Positions 55,074 through 64,000 of a stretch of DNA of 64,000 nt are shown one piece after another. The first letter of the stretch is position 1; each line of letters begins with the position of its first letter. The notes below the pieces were generated by a model. That model was not told the DNA's origin and did not search any database. It saw only the letters and a list, made by a program, of their open reading frames with translations. Made by a program: the position numbers and the translations under genes. The stretch spans positions 1,183,001 through 1,247,000 of the forward strand of contig NZ_JAALFG010000001.1 of the NCBI RefSeq assembly GCF_011058215.1, given 5' to 3'. Source of the DNA: Devosia aurantiaca. GTDB taxonomy: Bacteria > Pseudomonadota > Alphaproteobacteria > Rhizobiales > Devosiaceae.

Positions 55074-56552
55074 CTATTCCGTCCAGTGGATATCGCGCAG
55101 CACCACGCCTTCGACGGGCGAGTTCGGCCACATGCCTTCGAGCTTGGCGTTCCAGACGCCGGTCTGCGCCAGTTCGAACAGGTAGCCGTTGACCGCATCT
55201 TCGGCGATGATGGTCTGCATTTGCTGTACGAGCTTGGTGCGCTCGGCCGCGTCCGTGGTCGCGGTGAGGGTCTCGTTGAGCGCCTGAAACTCGGGATTGT
55301 CATAGCCGAAGTAGTAGTCGGGGTTGGCATAGATGCCAATATCGAACGGCTCCACATGGCTGATGATGGTGAGGTCGAAGTCCTTGTTGGCAAACACATC
55401 TTCGAGCCACTGCGCGAACTCGGCATTGACCAGTTCGAGCTTGATGCCGACCTCGGCGAACTGGCTGGCGATGATCTGCCCGGAAAGCCGCGCATAGGCC
55501 ACCGGCGGCAGCTTCAGCGTCGCTGAAAAGCCATCGGGATAGCCCGCTTCGGCGAGCAGCGCCTTGGCCTTTTCGACGTCATGCGGATAGGTGCCGGTGA
55601 GGTCGAGATAGTCCGGGTTCTGCGGCGCGAAATGCGTGCCGATCGGCGCGCCATAGCCATAGGTTGCGCCTTCGATGATCTCCTCGCGATCGAGCGCATG
55701 CGCCATGGCCTGCCGCACCAGGAGGTTATCGAAGGGCGCCTTCCTGTTGTTGGTCGCAAGGATGGTTTCACCCTCGGTCAGGCCCACCAGGACCTTGAAC
55801 TGCGGATTGCCCTCGAACACCGGCAGCGCTTCGGCGGCAAAATTGTTGGTGCCGTCGATGTCGCCGGCCAGCAGCGCATTGGTCATCGCCCCGGTGTCGC
55901 CGATAAAGACGAAGCTGGCGCGGGTCAGCGCCGGTTTGTCACCCCAATAGGGACCATACTGCTCAAGGATCACGCGGCTGCCGCGGTCCCACTGCACGAA
56001 GGCAAACGGCCCGGTCCCGATCGGATCGGTGGCATTGTTGTCGGCGCTTTCCGGCGCCACGATCACCGCATCGCCACGCCCGATATTGAAAAGGAACAGG
56101 CCATCCGGCCGCGACAGGGTGATGTCGACGGTCAGGGGATCGACAACCTCGACCGATGCGATCGGCGCATAAAGCGCCTTTTGCGCATTGACGCTGTCCT
56201 CGGCCAGGATGCGGTCGAAGGTGAACTTGACGTCCTCGGCATCGAAGGCGCTGCCATCGTGGAAGGTGACGCCGTCATGGAGCTTGAAACTGTAGTTGAG
56301 CCCATCATCGCTCACCGTCCAGCTCTCTGCGAGGCCCGGCTGCACGGCGCCGTCCTTGTCGATGCGGACGAGGCCCTCGAAGACGTTCTGGTAGACGACG
56401 ACGTCGATCGCCTCGGCCGCGCCGGCGGTCGGATCGAGTGCGGGCGGCTCGAAGGCAACGCCGATCTTGATCTCGGTCGGCTGGGCCAAGGCTGCTGCGC
56501 TGGTCATCATGAGGCCGGCAAGGGCCAGGGTGAGGGAGGTCTTGAGGCTCAT
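55074..56552 (-). CDS. Peptide/nickel-type ABC substrate-binding protein (SBP family 5)
   Basis: Periplasmic binding protein of 492 residues and the first gene of the importer operon. The signal peptide MSLKTSLTLALAGLMMTSAA is cleaved after ALA. Family-5 landmarks are VYQNVFEGLVRIDKDGAVQP, the DGVTFHDGSAFDAEDVKFTF region near residue 95, PIGTGPFAFVQW near 170, and the RQAMAHALDREEII segment near 280. The ATG at 56552 follows GGAG. A longer open frame upstream is spurious. Ligand (peptide, opine, sugar or other) cannot be told. Confidence 0.93.
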   Translation of the reverse strand: MSLKTSLTLALAGLMMTSAAALAQPTEIKIGVAFEPPALDPTAGAAEAIDVVVYQNVFEGLVRIDKDGAVQPGLAESWTVSDDGLNYSFKLHDGVTFHDGSAFDAEDVKFTFDRILAEDSVNAQKALYAPIASVEVVDPLTVDITLSRPDGLFLFNIGRGDAVIVAPESADNNATDPIGTGPFAFVQWDRGSRVILEQYGPYWGDKPALTRASFVFIGDTGAMTNALLAGDIDGTNNFAAEALPVFEGNPQFKVLVGLTEGETILATNNRKAPFDNLLVRQAMAHALDREEIIEGATYGYGAPIGTHFAPQNPDYLDLTGTYPHDVEKAKALLAEAGYPDGFSATLKLPPVAYARLSGQIIASQFAEVGIKLELVNAEFAQWLEDVFANKDFDLTIISHVEPFDIGIYANPDYYFGYDNPEFQALNETLTATTDAAERTKLVQQMQTIIAEDAVNGYLFELAQTGVWNAKLEGMWPNSPVEGVVLRDIHWTE

Positions 56553-56682
56553 GGGTTTTCTCCAACCGAGTCGGCAGTCGCTCGCGCGCGTAGCTATAGG
56601 CAAAACTGCCGCTGCGTGCACCCTTTGCGAGGGCCAAACTTTTCCCTTGCCGAGAACGCGGAGGGCATATTTGCCCATTGCC

Positions 56683-59131
56683 TTAGTTGTCGCGAACGGC
56701 CGAGCGTTCGTCGACGAGGTCGGCCGGGATCTTGAGGCTGAACAACAGCCCTTCCGCACCCGCCGGATCGACCGACAATGACACCGTATTGACCGCCAAA
56801 AGCGAGCGCGTGAGCGCAAGGCCAACGCTTGACCGCACCGGCGCCAGCGCCTGCCCGTCCCGCCCGACACCGTCGCGGAACACCACGAAGCGCTCGGACA
56901 TGTCGACCGCGCCTGCCGAGCTGTCGCGCACCTGGATGACGATGGCGCCATCGTCATGCCGCTGTGCCGAGATCACCACGGCGCCGCCCACCGGCGTCTG
57001 GTCGATGGCGCTGGCAAGAAGGTTCAGCACCGCTTGCGCCAGCGACGCGCGATCGGCGGTAATCCTTGGCAGGGTTTCCGAAATCGCGTTGCGGACGATG
57101 ACGCGGTTGGCATTGGCCTGGTCACGAATGCGCAGCACGCAGCTTTCCAAAAGCGCGGTGAGATCGAGGCTTGCCCGCTGCGGCAGGTAGCGTCCGTCGC
57201 GCAGTCGCGCATAGTCGTCGAGTTCGTCCACGAGCGCGGCAATCTCCTGCGCCGCGCGGGCGATGTCGTCGGCATAGCCCTCATAGCGCTCGTTGTTGAG
57301 GGCGCCGAAGGCTTTGGAGCGGATGAGGTCGGAAAAGCCGACAATGGTGTTGAGCGGCCGCCGCACGCCGCGGCTGATGCGCCCGAGCAGTGCCGGATCG
57401 ACATCGCTTGCGGCACTGATCCGCGCCGGCGCCGTTTCGCGGCCGCGCACAAGCCCGAAATAGCCGGACAAGACCCCGGCCTGACCAAGCGCAAAAAGCA
57501 AAATTTCGCTGCGCCCATCCGCCGAGCGCAAGGTGAGGCATGGTCGCGCCGTTTCGGCAAACCGTGCCGGGCGCTCGAGAAAAGCACGAAGCGCCACGAC
57601 ATCGTCACTGCCGACAAGATCGGCAATCGGCCGTCCGGCTAGTACCTTGCCGCCCGCCAGCAGGTTCGCGGCCTGGGCACTGCCGAAATTGACGACGCCA
57701 GCGCGATTGGCGTCGATAAAACCATCGCCGCGGATATCGGCAAAGCTTTGCGCGAAAGCCTTGACCGCGTCTTCGTGGCCGGTTCGCACTTCGGTCGTGC
57801 TCGCCGACAACATCAGGGCAGGGCGGCCTTGCCAGGAGATCGACTGCAACCGCGCCGTCACGGGCACCAGCGTACCGTCGCGCTGCACCAGGTGATTGAC
57901 TGGTCCCGCACTCTGGTCGTCGCCACCCGCCGAGGGGAACATCGCCGCAAGCCCGGCCTTGCGCAAGCTTTCGACGGACTCGTAGCCCACCATTTCGGTG
58001 ATGGCGCGGTTTGCAAAAAGGATTTGTTGGTCTCGAAACACCAGGATGCCCCGGCAGCCGGTTCAGCACCAGCGTTTCGCCACCCAGATTGATCAGCGCG
58101 CCCGGTGTCGATGTCTCCGTCTTGGTCGTGGCCGGCGGCTGGTTGCCGACCCGATCCGTCAGAATGCGGGAGAGCTCATCGAAATTATAGCGCGACACCC
58201 GCTCCACCGTTTCGGCATCGGGTGGCGGGGGCACCGCGGCTTCTTCCACCACGGGCTCGGCCGGTTGGACGACGTTCGGCATAAAGCCTCGCCCCGTCAC
58301 CTTGAACAGCAGCGGCGCCGGTTCCGGAACATCGGCGGCCGGGGCAGGCGCCACGTCATCCGCCTCGGTCAATGGCGAAAACAGGGCATCGTCTGCTACT
58401 AGGCGATCGATCAGGCTGCTGAGCCGGTTGGCGCCCTGACTGTCTTCGACAGCAGCGCCGACCGGTTCGACAACGGGATCAAAAGGGTCGGCAACAGGGT
58501 CGACGGGCTCGATAACGGGAGCTACAGGCTCATCCTCGGCCAAAGCCGCGCTCCACTGCTCCGGCGCATCGGCCGCAGGGTCTGGCTCCATTGCCGGCGC
58601 CGGCTCACAAACGGTCTCCGCATCGGCCTCGCGCCAGCTTTCGAGCTCATGCTCATAGGCCGCGTCGGGCACCGGCTCGTCGCGTAGCGGCTCTTCGATG
58701 GGCTGCACCAGCTCCGGCTCGGCTTCCCCGCGCGCCAGGGCCAAAATATCGTCGGCGATCGGATCGACTGCCGTGATCAGCAGCACCGGCTCGCTGTCTT
58801 CCCAAACCAGCGGCGTTGTCGAACACGTGGCCGAAACCGGCCGCTCGCCGGTCAGGAACTGGATGCGCGCCAGGCTGCTGCGGCCCGTCGTGCCGAGCCG
58901 CATGATCCGGTTGATCTGCCCCTTGATTGGCACGGCCGGTGGCGCCAGTTTGAGCGCGCTCTTCTTGATCTTGGCAGCAAACAGCTCTGCTGCCCGGTTG
59001 GACCAGATCAGCTTCTGCCCGTCCTGCGACCAAAGCCAGGCCGGGCGCGCGTCTTCCGCCAAAGGCAGAACGCGGCGTGCATCCGGCAATGTGCTCCAGC
59101 GCTCATTCATAGACTGCCTTCGAACGTCCAC
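56683..59131 (-). CDS. PAS-domain protein with degenerate histidine-kinase core, one frameshift
   Basis: About 815 residues after removing one base from the C4 run at 58049-58052, which joins VLNRLPG to ILVFRDQQILFANRAI. Residues 1-120 hold a PAS-like domain (WLWSQDGQKLIWSNRAAELF). A long acidic Pro/Ala/Glu/Asp-rich region (about 130-300) follows, then another PAS (about 350-480) and a HisKA/HATPase-like module. The phospho-acceptor box reads SRGVRRPLNTIVGFSDLI, with Arg where His is expected. The ATPase N box (NLLASAIDQTP) and G1 box (RDSSAGAVDM) are also altered. It resembles the PdhS/DivL-type group but should not autophosphorylate. Start GTG 59131 (AGGAG upstream) or ATG 59110. Confidence 0.8.
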
Positions 59132-59339
59132 TCGGCTCCTGTCCCATAACGGAACACATGCGCCAGGTTCATTAAGTGTTCTTCAATATAGTGCCCGTCA
59201 CCACGAATCCAGAGCCACCCGGATGCGCACGACGACCTTTGCATTCCATGGTTAAGCCCGTTTCCCTAACGTTTGGTCACGCGCGCGGGGAAGACCCGAG
59301 GCGATCGACTAGGCTATCCACAAATGGCAAAAACACGGC

Positions 59340-59367
59340 TTGTCATCGCGACGATCTCGACCTATGT
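59340..59367 (+). promoter_or_regulatory. Candidate promoter of tRNA-His
   Basis: TTGTCA (59340-59345) and CTATGT (59362-59367) are separated by 16 bases and resemble alphaproteobacterial housekeeping -35 and -10 boxes. The tRNA starts 44 bases further on, a suitable leader length. This is pattern matching only. Confidence 0.35.
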
Positions 59368-59410
59368 TCCGCGCGTTTTCGGGCAGAGCTTTTGCCGCCC
59401 CAAACCTTTT

Positions 59411-59487
59411 GCCGCCTTAGCTCAGTTGGTTAGAGCGCTAGATTGTGGATCTAGAGGTCCCCCGTTCAATCCGGGGAGGCGGTACCA
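59411..59487 (+). tRNA. tRNA-His (anticodon GTG), without encoded G-1
   Basis: A full cloverleaf: acceptor GCCGCCT pairs with AGGCGGT, with a G1-U72 wobble at the end. The D arm is GCTCAGTTGGTTAGAGC, and the anticodon stem CTAGA/TCTAG holds loop TTGTGGA. The T arm is CCCCG-TTCAATC-CGGGG. The discriminator is A73 and CCA is encoded. The base before position 1 is T, not the G found in nearly all tRNA-His; this matches the variant described in part of the Alphaproteobacteria. Confidence 0.96.
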
Positions 59488-59517
59488 CTCTCCTCTCGAT
59501 ATTTGCGTCAGACGAAG

Positions 59518-59533
59518 AAAAGGCCCGCCTTTT
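59518..59533. terminator. Candidate bidirectional terminator hairpin
   Basis: AAAAGG, loop CCCG, CCTTTT is a perfect 6-base-pair stem flanked by A and T runs. It lies between tRNA-His and the convergent last gene of the sugar-importer operon, 31 bases after the tRNA. The stem is short, so strength is uncertain. Confidence 0.45.
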
Positions 59534-59576
59534 CGAGGCGAGCCGTGTGGCCGACAGTATCTTGGATGTGGGCGCT

Positions 59577-60260
59577 TTACCGCTTGGCGAAAGCGCTGAT
59601 GCTCGACAAAATTTCCTGTGGCGTGCTGCCGGTGACGATCACGCCGAGTAACGGCGCTGCGATCCCGGCCGCTTGCATGGCCGGCATGTCCGCAGGCGTG
59701 AATTTTTTCTGGCTTGGCGCAATGATCGGCGCGCTCGAGAGCTTGGCGATGTGCTCGTAGCGGGCGATGTCGGCTTCGGTCAGCGGCTTGCCATAGTCGT
59801 CGAAGGTCATGATCGAGGCTTCGATCATTGCGCCGGGTATCGCGGAAAGACGCGAAATGTCCTCGTCCGTGCTCGTCGACGACAATGCCGGCATCGGTCG
59901 CAACCGCGAATCCAAAAGATGCGGTTGCAGGTGATCGACATAAACGTTGAAGCCCTCAAAGCCGAGATCAGCCATGGCATTCATCTCGCCGAGGGTCGGC
60001 ACCGTTTCCTGCCCTGCCATTACCAGCATTGGCGCGCCCAGCTTTGCCAGTGCTTCGAGAAACGGCCGCTCTTCGGTATAGTTGCCAAACGTCGTGCCGC
60101 TGGCGCGGTGATGAGCATTGAGGTGCACCTTGATCGCGCCGGCGCCGCCATCGAGCGCGGCCTTGGCAAGATCGATGTCGTGGCGCGGCAGCGAAACGAT
60201 GATCGGAAAAGCGCCGGAAATGATCGCGCGATAAAGCGGCGTCTCGGGATAGGTCGGCAT
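59577..60260 (-). CDS. TIM-barrel-like protein of unknown function, last gene of sugar ABC operon
   Basis: A 227-residue soluble protein. Alternating beta-alpha segments suggest a TIM barrel: FPIIVSLPRH near 16, GAGAIKVHLNAHHRASG near 38, APMLVMAGQE near 75, GFNVYVDHLQPHLLDSR near 102, MIEASIMTFDDYG near 143, and SAPIIAPSQKKFTPADM near 172, then GVIVTGSTPQEI at the end. The closing glycine-rich segment could bind phosphate. It starts one base after the ATPase stop, so it is coupled to the importer and may process the imported sugar or its phosphate. I do not recognise a named family with certainty. Confidence 0.7.
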   Translation of the reverse strand: MPTYPETPLYRAIISGAFPIIVSLPRHDIDLAKAALDGGAGAIKVHLNAHHRASGTTFGNYTEERPFLEALAKLGAPMLVMAGQETVPTLGEMNAMADLGFEGFNVYVDHLQPHLLDSRLRPMPALSSTSTDEDISRLSAIPGAMIEASIMTFDDYGKPLTEADIARYEHIAKLSSAPIIAPSQKKFTPADMPAMQAAGIAAPLLGVIVTGSTPQEILSSISAFAKR

Positions 60261-60261
60261 G

Positions 60262-61305
<1,044 letters not shown>

Positions 61306-61316
61306 CGAAAATTCCT

Positions 61317-62135
61317 TTAGCCCTTGAGGCCGGTATGGGCGAGGCCCTCGACGAACTGCTTCTGGGCGATGATGAAGACGGCCAGGACCGGCAGCGCCGT
61401 CATTGTCGCCGCCGCCATCTGGATGTTCCACATGGCGCCGCCATAGGCGTCGGTGAACTGGGTCAGCGCCTGCGGCAGGGTGAACATGTTGCGCGAGGAG
61501 ATGAAGACGATCGGTTCGAGATAAAGGTTCCAGCTATGGAGGAACGTGAAGATCGCCACCGCGCCGAGCGCGGGTTTTGCCAGCGGCAACGCGATGATCC
61601 AGAAAATCTTGAACCGTCCGAGGCCATCGACGCGCGCCGCTTCCTCGAGCTCGCCGGGCAGGGCGATGAAGAACTGCCGCATGACAAAGGTGGCAAAGAC
61701 CGACGGCGCGCCAAAGATCGGCACCAGGATCAGCGGCCAATGCGTATTGATCATGCCCCAGCCCAAAAACATCTGGAACAGCGGCACGATGGTGACTTCC
61801 GAGGGGATCAGCAGCCCCAGCAGCACCACGGTGAAGAGGAAATTGCTGCCCGGGAACTTGATGCGCGCAAAGGCATAGCCGGCCATGGACGAAAAGATCA
61901 TCGTGCCGGCGGTGACGATCGCCGCGATATAGGCCGAGTTCCAGTATTGCTGGCCGAAGGGCTGCAGCTCGAACACTTTGGCATAGGTCGTCCAGTCGAA
62001 GCGGCGCGGCCAAAGATCGGGCGGAAAGGCGAAGATGTCGCTGATCGGCTTGACCGAAGAGGTCAGCATCCACCAGGTCGGAAAGACGAAGGGGATGAGC
62101 AGCACGCACATCAACCCGTAAAGCGCGATCTGCAC
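61317..62135 (-). CDS. Carbohydrate ABC permease (MalG type)
   Basis: Inner-membrane permease of 272 residues with six helices. The EAA loop [18 protein letters not shown] near residue 165 is typical. The start [21 protein letters not shown] region near 24 is a hallmark of the MalG class. The probable start is GTG at 62133-62135; no strong ribosome site is seen, but coupling to the upstream permease (12-base gap) could explain that. Confidence 0.92.
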   Translation of the reverse strand: MQIALYGLMCVLLIPFVFPTWWMLTSSVKPISDIFAFPPDLWPRRFDWTTYAKVFELQPFGQQYWNSAYIAAIVTAGTMIFSSMAGYAFARIKFPGSNFLFTVVLLGLLIPSEVTIVPLFQMFLGWGMINTHWPLILVPIFGAPSVFATFVMRQFFIALPGELEEAARVDGLGRFKIFWIIALPLAKPALGAVAIFTFLHSWNLYLEPIVFISSRNMFTLPQALTQFTDAYGGAMWNIQMAAATMTALPVLAVFIIAQKQFVEGLAHTGLKG

Positions 62136-62146
62136 GCGGGGGAAGC

Positions 62147-63061
62147 TCAGTTTTCATAAAAGACGATCCGCTTGCGCAGCTGCCACTGAACAAAGGTCAG
62201 CACGGCAACGATCAAAAACAGCAGGATCGACAGCGTCGAGCCATAGCCGAAATAGTGGAACTGGAAGGCCTGCTGGTAAAGGTAATAGACCAGCACCGTC
62301 GTCGAGACGCCCGGACCGCCCTGGGTCAGGACCGCGATCTGCGCAAAGACCTGCAGCGAGCCGACAATGGTGATGATCGAGGTCAAAAGGATCGTCGGTG
62401 AGATCATCGGCACGGTGATGCGCCGGAACTGCTTCCACGCCGAAGCGCCATCGACGCGCGCGGCCTCATAGAGTTCCTTGGGCACGCCCTGCAGCGCTGC
62501 CAGAAACAGGATCATGTTGAGCCCGACATTCTTGAACACCTGCACGACGATCACCGAGACCATCGCCGTCCCCGGCTCGCGCAGCCAGTTCGGCCCCTGG
62601 ATGCCGATCATCTGCAAGAAGCCGTTGATGCCGCCATTGTTCTGCAGCAGGAAGCTCCAGACGATGGTCCAGGCAACCAGCGAGACGACCACCGGTGAAA
62701 AGAACAGCGTCCGAAACACCACGATGCCGCGCAGCTTCTGGTCGAGCAACACGGCAAGCAGCAGCGCGAGGCTCATGTTGAGCACCGCCAGCCCCGCCGA
62801 AAAGATCGCCGAGGCCGTCAGCACCCGCGGCAATTGCGGATCGCGCAGTAGCAGCTGGTAATTGGCGTCGCCAACGAAGTTGAAGCTGTTGGCCAGCACG
62901 TTCCACTCGTGCAGCGAATACCAGAACACAAGGCCCAGCGGGATCAGCACGAAGACCACCGTGCCGATCAGCTGCGGCGCGACAAACGTGTAGCCGGCAA
63001 TGGCATCGCGCCGCTCGATGGTCCAGAACGGACGTTTTCTTGGTGTCGTTGCCGTTGTCAT
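62147..63061 (-). CDS. Carbohydrate ABC permease (MalF type)
   Basis: Inner-membrane permease of 304 residues. It starts MTTATTPRKRPFWTIERRDA, followed by a first helix near 28-50. LVFWYSLHEWNVL near 45 and the EAA loop LYEAARVDGASAWKQFRRI near 200 are characteristic. It pairs with the MalG-type permease just downstream and follows the binding-protein gene by 54 bases. Confidence 0.93.
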   Translation of the reverse strand: MTTATTPRKRPFWTIERRDAIAGYTFVAPQLIGTVVFVLIPLGLVFWYSLHEWNVLANSFNFVGDANYQLLLRDPQLPRVLTASAIFSAGLAVLNMSLALLLAVLLDQKLRGIVVFRTLFFSPVVVSLVAWTIVWSFLLQNNGGINGFLQMIGIQGPNWLREPGTAMVSVIVVQVFKNVGLNMILFLAALQGVPKELYEAARVDGASAWKQFRRITVPMISPTILLTSIITIVGSLQVFAQIAVLTQGGPGVSTTVLVYYLYQQAFQFHYFGYGSTLSILLFLIVAVLTFVQWQLRKRIVFYEN

Positions 63062-63115
63062 GGAAAGGCTCCGGGAGTCGGGACGGGGCCGGCGCGCGGC
63101 CCCGTTGAGGATCGA

Positions 63116-64000
63116 TCAGCGCATCAGCATCGGATTGATGCTGTCGCAGATCGAGGCCATCACGGCCGGAACGTCGGCATCGGCAACCCAAAGGCTATCG
63201 AGGCCGGCGCGCACGGTCTGTTGAATCTGCGCAAAGCCGGTATGGCCGGGGATGACCTTGCCATTGGTGATGCCGTTGATGACCACGGCGTCGAGCTGTT
63301 CGGGCGAAAGGAGCGGATTGGTCTTGCCCAGGGCCTCGGCGGTCAGCAGCGACTGGCGGGCCGAAGGAAAGAACTGGCTGAGCTTGGCCGAGTTTTCCGG
63401 ATTGGTCATGTAGCCGAGGAAATCCGCGGCGACCTGCGCATTGGGGCTGGCGGCAAAGACGCCGATCGCAGCCTGGCCGATCATGGCGTATTCGCCGGCC
63501 GGACCCGCCGGCAGCGGCACGAGGTCCCAATCGAAGGCGTTTTCCTTGGGCAGCAGCGAAGCGCGGCTGATCTGGGTGACGGTCATCGCCGCGTCGCCGG
63601 CAAAGAAGTCGGCCGTTTCGCCGGGGCCGGGCATGGCCTTCTTGGTGAAGATGGCGTCATGGATGAAGCTCATCGCATCGACCATCGGCTGTTCGGTGAA
63701 GGTGCAGGTCCGGCCGTCTTCGCTCCAGGGCGCCGCGCCCCAACCGGCATAGACCGAGGTTAGGTTCTGCCAGGTCTTGTAGTCGAAGTCGCGGATGATG
63801 AGCCCGCTCTTGCCCGAGGCAGCCAGGGCCTCGGCGGTGGCAATGGCATTGTCCCAGGTCCAGGTGCCCGCCGCGATCATCTCGGCCGGCGTTTGCGCGC
63901 CCGCAGCGGTGATGACGTCATTGTTGACGAAAACACCGAATGGCGAGGTCGAGAACGGATAGGCATAAAGCGTGCCGTCCTTGCTCCAGAGTTCGAGCGG
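63116..64000 (-). CDS. Sugar ABC transporter substrate-binding protein (family 1), N-terminus outside window
   Basis: The open frame runs off the right edge, so only the C-terminal 294 residues or so are visible, beginning PLELWSKDGTLYAYPFS. The sequence FGVFVNNDVITAAGAQTPA, then TWTWDNAIATAEAL and the later FLGYMTNPENSAKLSQFFP are typical of family-1 sugar-binding proteins. It is the first gene of the five-gene importer operon. The sugar is unknown. Confidence 0.9.
   Translation of the reverse strand, partial: PLELWSKDGTLYAYPFSTSPFGVFVNNDVITAAGAQTPAEMIAAGTWTWDNAIATAEALAASGKSGLIIRDFDYKTWQNLTSVYAGWGAAPWSEDGRTCTFTEQPMVDAMSFIHDAIFTKKAMPGPGETADFFAGDAAMTVTQISRASLLPKENAFDWDLVPLPAGPAGEYAMIGQAAIGVFAASPNAQVAADFLGYMTNPENSAKLSQFFPSARQSLLTAEALGKTNPLLSPEQLDAVVINGITNGKVIPGHTGFAQIQQTVRAGLDSLWVADADVPAVMASICDSINPMLMR

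Noticed and set aside
56553..56957. N-terminal extension of the peptide-binding protein
   Set aside because: It would bury the signal peptide in the middle of the protein and overlaps the downstream end of the PAS gene on the same strand.

Overview
The window reads as a chromosomal segment of a high-GC alphaproteobacterium of the order Hyphomicrobiales (Rhizobiales), probably close to Devosiaceae. The order-level call rests on the gene string murA, DUF2948, hisD, UPF0262, low-molecular-weight phosphatase, infA, maf, yacG, on the cpATP-grasp/alpha-E/transglutaminase trio, on the pdxH-dnaJ-like pair, and on a tRNA-His without the extra 5' G. The genus is inference. No rRNA, insertion sequence, prophage or CRISPR array was seen.

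Layout. 1-8.1 kb (minus strand): a likely six-gene operon with a NitT/TauT-type ABC importer (permease, ATPase, binding protein) interrupted by a DUF1800/DUF1501 pair and ending in a membrane PQQ glucose dehydrogenase. A divergent LysR regulator follows at 8.3 kb. 9.4-11.5 kb: a phosphodiester-glycosidase-like secreted protein, an AI-2E-type permease and tRNA-Thr. 11.6-18 kb: the murA to yacG housekeeping block. 18-29.9 kb: a GAF-GGDEF-EAL protein, uxaC, a small-molecule kinase, a CAP lipoprotein, tlyA, a SCO protein, xseB, a deacetylase-like protein, tsaC, a J-protein, pdxH and DUF1499. 30-38 kb: glpK/glpD, an AEC carrier and the cpATP-grasp trio. 37.7-51.7 kb: dehydrogenases, a GH13 glucosidase, an AbrB-like membrane protein, an M20 amidohydrolase, etfBA, an aminotransferase, a small transaldolase, mrp, a GH1 beta-glucosidase, an orphan TctC-type binding protein and DUF3072. 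51.7-56.6 kb: a peptide/nickel-type ABC importer. 56.7-59.1 kb: a PAS protein with a degenerate histidine-kinase core. 59.4 kb: tRNA-His. 59.6-64 kb: a sugar ABC importer operon with an extra TIM-barrel-like gene.

Two features colour every gene call. First, at least twelve genes carry one-base indels, mostly in short C or G runs, including the essential genes infA and murA. The aminotransferase gene carries two indels that cancel each other. This looks like uncorrected sequencing error rather than gene decay, so I annotate these as single CDSs with a noted frameshift. Second, many intergenic gaps are filled by GC-rich palindromic repeats (CCTCCCC ... GGTGGGGG type and two other families), often between convergent genes, where they may act as terminators.

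Functionally the segment mixes core metabolism with uptake and use of carbon sources: glycerol, hexuronates, alpha- and beta-glucosides, peptides, an unknown sugar, and whatever the NitT/TauT-type importer carries. The most unusual item is the importer with DUF1501/DUF1800 inside its operon. The catalytically altered proteins (a Cys-less transglutaminase, a kinase without its phospho-acceptor His) and the UPF0262-phosphatase fusion are the next most unusual.
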